Assembly (NCBI RefSeq): GCF_019578655.1
Contig: NC_063264.1
Location: 27,241,688 to 27,305,687, forward strand
DNA from: Ricinus communis
Lineage: Eukaryota > Streptophyta > Magnoliopsida > Malpighiales > Euphorbiaceae
Length of the DNA stretch: 64,000 bases
Reading direction: 5' to 3'
Shown: positions 57,009 through 64,000 of the stretch, one piece after another
Numbering within the stretch: position 1 is the stretch's first letter
Layout of the letters: each line of letters opens with the position of its first letter
The notes under the pieces: model-generated
Told to the model about the DNA's origin: nothing
The model's database searches: none
The model's input: the letters and a program-made list of their open reading frames with translations, nothing else
Program-made: the position numbers and the translations under genes

Positions 57009-57251
57009 TCAAACATTAAAGCCCTCAGCACGAAGGCACTGACGATGAGCCTCAATCCATTTTGCACAAGCCGATTCACCATGTTCCACAATGCATTCAT
57101 CTCTTAGTTTCTTAGTATCAGGGCAGGCGCAGCATATCTTCTTTTTCGGCTTTGATTCCGGTACAGATGGCGTAATTGCCGAACCCTTATTTTGTTCTGA
57201 TCCTGACAAAGCTAAGGTAGAGGAAGCACTTTGCAAAGGCAGCCCACCCAT
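57009..57251 (-). CDS. COX17: COX17 copper chaperone for cytochrome c oxidase
   Basis: Codes for 80 residues from the ATG at 57249-57251; the longer open frame to 57374 runs into an intron. The first 35 residues are a loosely conserved Ser-rich leader. The C-terminal domain has the key cysteines: KKKICCAC gives C40, C41 and C43, and then C53, C62 and C72. C43-x9-C53 and C62-x9-C72 form the twin CX9C pair, and the adjacent C40-C41 is the copper site. COX17 carries Cu(I) in the mitochondrial intermembrane space to SCO1 and COX11 for assembly of cytochrome c oxidase. Upstream on the minus strand are a good acceptor (TTTTCTGTAG at 57271) and two candidate noncoding exons (57470-57505 and about 58966-59075). 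Confidence 0.95.
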   Translation of the reverse strand: MGGLPLQSASSTLALSGSEQNKGSAITPSVPESKPKKKICCACPDTKKLRDECIVEHGESACAKWIEAHRQCLRAEGFNV

Positions 57252-59075
57252 TGTTATTAGAACAGAGATTCTACAGAAAATAAAATGAAGGAAAATCAAA
57301 TTCAAAGAAAAATAACAAAAGGGAAAATACTCATTATAAATAAATACGCCAAACCAATATGGCATTATATTCATTTTACACTTTGTAGCAGAACATTTTA
57401 ATTTCCATGTAGTTATACAATACTGCTAAAAATACTATTCAGGTGTAGCAAATTGAAACTCAGGTTCACCTAGAATTTGAAGGACTCTGGTCGTCTCTTA
57501 GCAATCTGCAAAAATGCATTTCCAAGAAAAAGAAATGTCAAAATATACACATAACAAAAGCCTTGATGTTGCCTTCGTTTGTGCAAAGAGACAACCTAAT
57601 ATCAGTAAAACGCTTTTCAAAGTTAATCTTCCGTTCCTTTGCAACTCCTAAAATTAATACACAATTGCTGCATAGCATATCCTCTGGCTAAAATTGAAAC
57701 GAAGTATTCTGCTAACTCTTATCTCAAAATTATTCTACTACATAATAATTATCCTTCTAGCAACTCGTAGAACAGTTATTTCAGTCCATATTAACCAATT
57801 TTATCAACATAATAGGAATTAACCAAAACAATCACCCCATATAAGACAGAGGCATAACTAAGATTTACAAAACTAAGCTACAAGATTCAAGTCATGAGTA
57901 GCTCAAAATGCATGTAATTATATGTCACAGCAAGATGGCATCTGTTATATAATCAGCATCTTTAAAATCCTCTGGTTTATAAACAAGAGGCATACACCCA
58001 AAAGGAGCTTCATTTTCTTTTTTAACATCATGAAGTTTTTTACCCTGAAAATATACTCTCATTCTTTTCTAACTGAAATTTTCAATTAAAAAAAAATCAG
58101 TTAATCTATGATCTTAACCAATAGAACAAGCAGCAATTACATAAAAGGAAGCTACCAACACACTTCGTTCAACAAAGATGGGGTAAGATAGGATGAGATG
58201 AGGTTTTATAAAGTAAATGAGATAAGGTTTTATGAAGTAAATGAGGTAACATTTTTTTTAGGAGGCAAGATAAAGTTTTTAATTTTACTTTATTTGAGTA
58301 TGATGGATGGTAAATGAAGATTTAGAAAGTATGTTTTTAACCTCTACTTCCTCAACCCATCAAGACTTGAAGGGTTCTGAAGTTTTTTAAAAACCTACAA
58401 GAAACTACTTCTAATTGCTAATTCCTTCCCTAAACCCACCAATTTGGTGGTTTAAATGGGTGTTGAAATTTAAAGGGTTTTGGAGGTTTTTTTAGAAAAC
58501 CTTCACAATCCTACTTTCTAATTGTTACTACCTTCCCAAAACCTTATAAAACCCTCAAAAACTAGGAAAACCCCTTCCAAACAGAGTCCAGTTTGTTAAG
58601 AATCCCAAAACTAGAACCACAAATCAAACAAAACCCCATTTCACAAGTTTCCAATCAATTACCAGAACAATATCATATCAAGTTTAAATATTTTTCTAGG
58701 AAACAAAAGAAAGAACACCAAAGCATTAGCTGGGTAGGATTCTATCAGCTAAAAGAAATAACAAAATGGGTCAGACATGGCAGCAGTGAATGAGTATCCG
58801 TAGTCCAATAAAAACTATAAATTTGGGGGAAGAAAGTAAAGAAAGGTTCAATTCTAATTTCAATTTTCTTAATACCCAATTAAAACAAAACAAAAGAGAA
58901 CAAAACAAGCAATTATAAAATAATAAAAGAAGACAAGAATCAATAACTTTGAGTTCTTAGCTTACATTAACAGGAGAAAAGGCAAGATTGACAAAGCGAA
59001 ACTCCTTCAATTGAGCAGCTGAATTATAACTCTAAAAAGCGAGAGTATAACTAGAAAAGCGAAGAAGGAGAAAAG
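57252..59075 (-). other. Likely 5' untranslated exons and introns of COX17
   Basis: On the minus strand a leader exon (about 58966-59075, donor TTAAT|GTAAG) can splice to a 36-bp exon (57470-57505, between CAG and GTGAAC) and then to 57270, 19 bases before the COX17 start codon. None of these pieces contains an ATG before the COX17 start, as expected of a leader. The exon borders are my reading of splice signals and have no transcript support. The intron at about 57510-58965 holds no gene that I recognise. Confidence 0.5.
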
Positions 59076-59426
59076 GACCCTGACCCGATTTTCGATTGTT
59101 TTTTCTTATTTATTATTTTTTAGTTGAATTCTGTGTTATTCGTTTAAAATGAAGTAATTTTATTGTATTTTTTTTTCAAGACCATTAAATTTTATATTTA
59201 AAAATAATTTTTTATAATTTTTATAAATAAAATATTTTTATAGTTTTTATTATTTATGAAAATTATAATAATCTAAAAACTAATTAATTTTATATAGGTC
59301 TATGATTTATGTATATATATTGATAGATTTATAAAAATAATATCATCTTCTATAAAATTAAAATAATTTTGTTATAATTCTATTATTTATCAAAAGTTTG
59401 TAATATAATATAGATATAATTGCTTT

Positions 59427-59508
<82 letters not shown>

Positions 59509-61190
59509 TTTTGAAACTTAAATTTTTTTTAGTACGTGTGCTTAATTTTTAATCATAAAATTTTTATTTTGATATGTGTATTATTTTTGACACGTAGAAT
59601 TTAAGTTTATGTATAATTTATAATTTATTCTATCAATTTATTGATTACTAAATTACATTTCTAATTTTATATTGACTTTAATTCTAAAAAAATAGCATAT
59701 TTATTATATTTAAATATTATATTAACTAATAAAGAGTATTCTAATCAGATAATTATATTAATTTTATTTTAAAAATAAAATATTATTTATATTCTAATAT
59801 TATATTAACTAATAAATTATTTTTTAATTAGATCATAATTCTAATTCTAAAATATAGTATTTTAAATTATATTTTAGTTAATAATAAATTAACTTTTAAT
59901 TATATAATAAATTATTAATTTTAAAAATAGTAAAATCAATTATAGTATAAATTATATAATACTATAATTATTTATTAAATATTTTTAGATAATTATATAT
60001 ATTAATTTGATTTTATAATTGAAATAATAATAACGGTAATGTAGCATACGAGTAAATAACCGGTAAGTTAATAATTTATAAAAAGTGTAAATTTATAAAT
60101 AAATAAATAAAACAAAATTATCATAGTAACATAATGAACTACTGTTTTACAAAAATTGATATTTTTTATATATTTTATAAATTAAAATTATTTTTATAAT
60201 GATTATTACTTAAGAAATTAAATATTATTATAATATGATTTTTTGTCTAAGTAAATAATTTATAAAAAAAGAAGTAAGTTTATGAAAAATATATATTTTA
60301 TAATCGCAAAAATAAGTGCTAGCTCCAAAAATGATAATTTCCTTTATAGTTTTTGTAAATTAAAAAAAAATTTGTAAATATTAAAAGTATGTATTTTTTA
60401 TTTTATTTTAGTTATTTTAACATTTTTCATTTTAGTTAGTAATCGTTAATTACATATTATTAAAACTAAAATATTTTTATATTTTAATATTTATAATTAT
60501 CTTGTGATTTATAATTGATGTTTTGAAATAGAATATATCACTTTATTTTAAAACAAAAACACTTTAAAATTACCTATTTTTGTGGTAAAAAATTGTCGCC
60601 CAACTACTGTGAAATACACAAATTGATTTTTTATTTTTTAGTAATATATCATATTATGACTTTTGAAATTCTATTTAATATACTACTAATATCTTATTAA
60701 TTAAAATAAATTAATTTTCGATTTTTATATCTTTTAAAATATATAATTATTTTCCGTTCTAATTATAATATAATATATTAATAATTCTTATAAGGTTTAC
60801 TTTAACTATTTGTAATTAAATTTATTAAATTTATTAATATAATAAAATAATTTATAATAAATATTTCAGTAAATAAATAAAATTAGAAATTTTTTGAATA
60901 AGTAACTTTAAATTTTTAAAAGAATAATGTTAGCATGGTAATTCTGATGTGATAAATGTTCAAAGTAAAACTATGTTAATATTTTTTTATAAAGAAAATA
61001 TATTTAATATAACTTTATAATTTTTGTTAAGTTATGAAAGATTTAATAAATTTAATTTTAGTAAATAAATATTTAAATTATAAGTGTTCTTTATAAATTA
61101 TATATATGATATTCAGTATTACTTTTTAATTTAAAACTAAATTATCATAATAATTTGATAATTTTTACTTAATCTACTTTGCTTGCTTTC
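59076..61190. other. Very AT-rich gene desert
   Basis: No coding sign on either strand. It starts upstream of the COX17 leader exon, so the first few hundred bases may contain its promoter. Most of the rest is A/T runs and short palindromes. Confidence 0.55.
59429..59504. repeat. (AT)n microsatellite, about 38 units
   Basis: A perfect dinucleotide run of about 76 bases. Likely to extrude cruciforms and to vary in length; the exact length may also be an assembly estimate. Confidence 0.93.
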
Positions 61191-62400
61191 TCACGATCTC
61201 GTAAAAATATATTGTCACGCCTCATGAGTGAAGCTACACATTGTTGCCACACCATAAGTGTGTAAGAAATTAATGACGCATATAGTTATTAGATCAATGG
61301 GTTATTATTTGTTTATATGGTGACATTGTGGCAAAATCGCTTTCATTCGCGAAATAGTTTTTATTGGACGAGCCAGTTAGTTAGTCGAGTGGAACTGGCC
61401 AACAGATCTGCGTCAGATATCATCCCTTACAATTTTAACGCGCCAAGTGATATCTGCCGGTCCAATAGGCCAATTGATGCGCCAGCATGCATGTATTATC
61501 GGATCAATAGGCCAGTTGACATGTCCCGTATGTCACACTGTAGATTACTTTTGTTTGCATAATTGCTGTCATTTTGCTGAATTTGGCATATAAAAGAAGG
61601 CTGACTAGCAATCTTGACTTCAAAGGAAATCAAGCAAGCTAAGCTGCATGTGGATAAAATTTGAAAATAAAACAAAACTCACGTGTGACACGTAGGCCAA
61701 CACACCAACCTAGGCCAGCACAAGCCAACAGCAGGTCAAATGCAACAAAATTCCAAAGGCGGTTGGAACGCGTTCCAAGCAGAAGCTCCAGGCCAAAAAA
61801 GCTTCTAGAACGGGCCAAGTATCAGCTAAAATGGTGGCCAGCTAGTAAGCAAGCAGGTAGATCGCACTACGGGCCAGCAGCAGGCCCAGCGCTCAGGCTG
61901 CCAACACAATTGCGAGCCAATTCACTAGATTTGCATAGAAGAGTCTAGAAAGCTCCACATAAGCTTACACCATGCAAGGTCGGTTGGCATCTTCTAGTTA
62001 CTAAATTTCCACCATTTGATCAATAAGATCTCAGCCATTGGCCTAGGAGTCTTGAAGGTTATAAATAAGCCCTCCTAGGTATTTTTTCATACAAAGTACA
62101 GAAAGGAGACCTAGATACTTAGAAAAGCATTAATTTATAGTTTATTAGACCCTATCATCTTCTAACATTCGTTTATAATATAATTTTGTATGCATTTACC
62201 ATATTTCTTCCGAAATTTTCCTTTAAGTCTCTTTATTCCGCATTTAAAGTTTACTTATCATTTCGCTGTCGAGACTTGTTAAGTGCCGCACGAGTAATTT
62301 TTTGCTGTGTATTCTAATCTCGTGACAATAAAATTTGCATTCTGTTCTTATATATCTTTTAACACTTGAAGAGTCCAAACTGATTCCTCTCGTTGTAAGC
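61191..62400. other. GC-richer patch, possible LTR or noncoding retroelement remnant
   Basis: This 1.2 kb is much richer in G and C than both sides. Many GGCCA/GGCCAGCA words occur between 61380 and 61910, and two TATA-like sequences are seen (CATATAAAAG near 61590 and TTATAAATAAG near 62059). The part from about 62050 to 62340 resembles the R-U5 half of a plant LTR. Clear TG...CA borders, a target duplication or a second copy were not found. Open frames 61317-61562 and 61661-61948 match nothing I know. Confidence 0.4.
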
Positions 62401-64000
62401 AGCAGCAGCTGTAAAATCAATGAGCCCTGCTATCTGTGTTCAAGCAGCAATGGGTCTTTCCCATATCTGAATTGATTTGACCATTACCAACTAGCCATTT
62501 GGGTGCTATTAGCAATCAATGATCGTGTTATGAACTAGCTAATCTCCACAAAATCCGGTCCATGTCCCAGAAGGAGCCCTTCAAAAACTTAAAGATATGA
62601 TCAATTAAAAGTCTTCAGTTTTCAAGATTTTCCAGACATTGTTTAGCAAGCATAGCAATATGCTAATATTACAATTCTAGATCTGCACCATTCCATGTCC
62701 TTTTTCTTTTCTTAGTTTTCCTTTGAAAGAAACTATTCTTAGTGATTTGAGGGTAAAATTATAAAAAAAAATATAGTTTGACGTTGGAAGTATATTTTAT
62801 ACTAAAAGACTATCATGTGTTTTACTTTTTTATAATATTTTTAGATACATATTATATTTTTATATTTTTTTATATAAATTTTTATATATTTAATTTGAAC
62901 CATACGATGATTTCATTAGTAATATAGCATTTATAATAGAATGTATAAATATTTTAAAATTTTATTTAAAAAAAAATTATCTTTTGAATTTATTTAAAAT
63001 TTTAAAAATATACATATATTATAAGAATTTATTATAATTAATAAAATATTTAGTTAGATTCTAAATTATATAAAAGTACTTATTTTATCAAAAAATTATA
63101 TTTATTATTAATATTCACAATATAGAAATGAGAAAAAATATATGATGTGTATATAAAAATGCTAAAAAATTAAAACTGCAAGTTAATCCTTCAATGTAAA
63201 ATTTATATTTGTTGCTCAAGTGTAAAAGCGTTAAACCATATAAAAGTCTTTTGATGAGACATAATTCAAGTGGCAAAATCGTTTACTATTGGTAATAAAA
63301 GGTCTCACATTTTGAGTCTTCTCCTTTGCAGCAGGTGAATTATTTACCTTTAGCAAATATAAGGAGATGACTATCTCCTATTATAATCCATGGTTTGTTG
63401 GCCCTTTTCTCTTGGGATTGGAAATGATAATAATATGGATCCGCTCATTTAAGGGTATTTGAACCCAAACTCAATTATATATATATATATATACGTCTCA
63501 AACTTTTATCTAAAAAATTATCTTATTTATCTATAACCGTTTCAAATCCAAATAGATACTCTTATATTGGCCGAACCAGATAAAATCTATTAAATATAAA
63601 TAGGTATTAAATAAGTTTTATGGATATTTAAATGGGTAGCCAATACCCTTGTTAACTACTTATTTATAACTAAATGAGTATCCGTTTACGAACTTATTTA
63701 GAATAATTAAATTTTAAAATATTTTATAAAAATTAATAAAAATTATAAAATATAAACCATGTAGTTTTAAATAAAATTTTATAATTATAAAATTTTTATT
63801 ATTTTATTCCTTACACATAATATATATGTATATTATTTAAATGGATATTTGATACTGAAGTGGGTACCATATATTTGTATCTGTTTAAATAATTAGATTT
63901 AGATAGTGAGTATCAAAGATTCAAATTCAAACTCGATCCAAATCTGAGATAGACATTAAAATTTAATCTAAACTCGTTCTAGATCTATTTATAATTACTT
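62401..64000. other. AT-rich intergenic DNA with old repeats
   Basis: No gene seen. A short (AT)n run lies at about 63474-63494. From about 63430 to the end, words such as GGGTATTTGAACCC, GAGTATCCGTTTAC and TGGATATTTAAATGGGTA recur; this looks like a dispersed repeat family and runs off the right edge. Confidence 0.45.

Noticed and set aside
61317..61948. Two open frames of 81 and 95 codons in the GC-richer patch
   Set aside because: No recognisable motif, no splice partner and composition explained by repeated GGCCA words.
1..64000. CRISPR arrays, bacterial operons, plasmid or phage features
   Set aside because: No regularly spaced direct repeats with unique spacers and no bacterial gene content; introns and retrotransposons show plant nuclear DNA.
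1..64000. Transfer RNA or ribosomal RNA genes
   Set aside because: I saw no cloverleaf-compatible sequence with A and B box motifs; TGGTATCAGAGC matches are retrotransposon primer sites. A covariance-model scan would be needed to exclude small RNA genes fully.

Overview
This is nuclear DNA from a flowering plant, almost certainly a eudicot. The evidence is GT-AG introns, AT-rich intergenic DNA full of nested LTR retrotransposons, and plant gene families: an ATL-like RING-H2 protein, a DUF2921 membrane protein, a large UBC25/26-type E2, a type 3 metallothionein and COX17. A rosid, perhaps Malpighiales, is my guess; the sequence alone does not settle it.

Layout. 0.5-1 kb: intronless RING-H2 gene (+). 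1.9-16 kb: retrotransposon block. It holds a decayed Ty1/copia element (A, 1871-6425), then a copia remnant (B) split by a complete-ended copia element (C, 6978-15689, target duplication AGTTG), which itself carries a 2.86-kb solo LTR (7648-10502, target duplication ATTAC). 16.9-19.6 kb: single-exon DUF2921 gene (-). 21.6-27.4 kb: seven-exon E2 gene (-). 29.2-32 kb: a second solo LTR of the same family (target duplication CTTTA). 32.2-37.2 kb: a CACTA-like terminus, a broken Rab GTPase fragment and a truncated Ty3/gypsy element. 37.7-38.1 kb: small two-exon coiled-coil gene (+). 38.6-48.4 kb: a copia element (D) whose 3' LTR is split by a 5.1-kb Mutator-like element, which in turn carries a miniature relative in a transposase intron. 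48.5-54.6 kb: intergenic DNA with several fold-back elements. 55.3-56.3 kb: metallothionein (+). 57-59.1 kb: COX17 (-). 59.1-64 kb: very AT-rich DNA with a long (AT)n tract and one GC-richer patch of unknown origin.

The host genes do not form an operon-like unit, but their order looks old. E2, metallothionein and COX17 appear together in the Arabidopsis thaliana genome as I recall it, so this window looks like an ancestral gene cluster stretched by about 28 kb of transposons. Biochemically, the metallothionein and COX17 both bind copper, and the E2 and RING-H2 proteins both belong to ubiquitin transfer.

I found no clear new biochemical system. The most unusual signals are structural: a copia element flanked by a 37-bp duplication with an 18-bp-short 5' LTR, a Mutator mini-element inside its larger relative, and a Rab fragment joined to a gypsy fragment beside a CACTA-like end. 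Exon coordinates come from reading splice signals and reading frame by eye; there is no transcript support.
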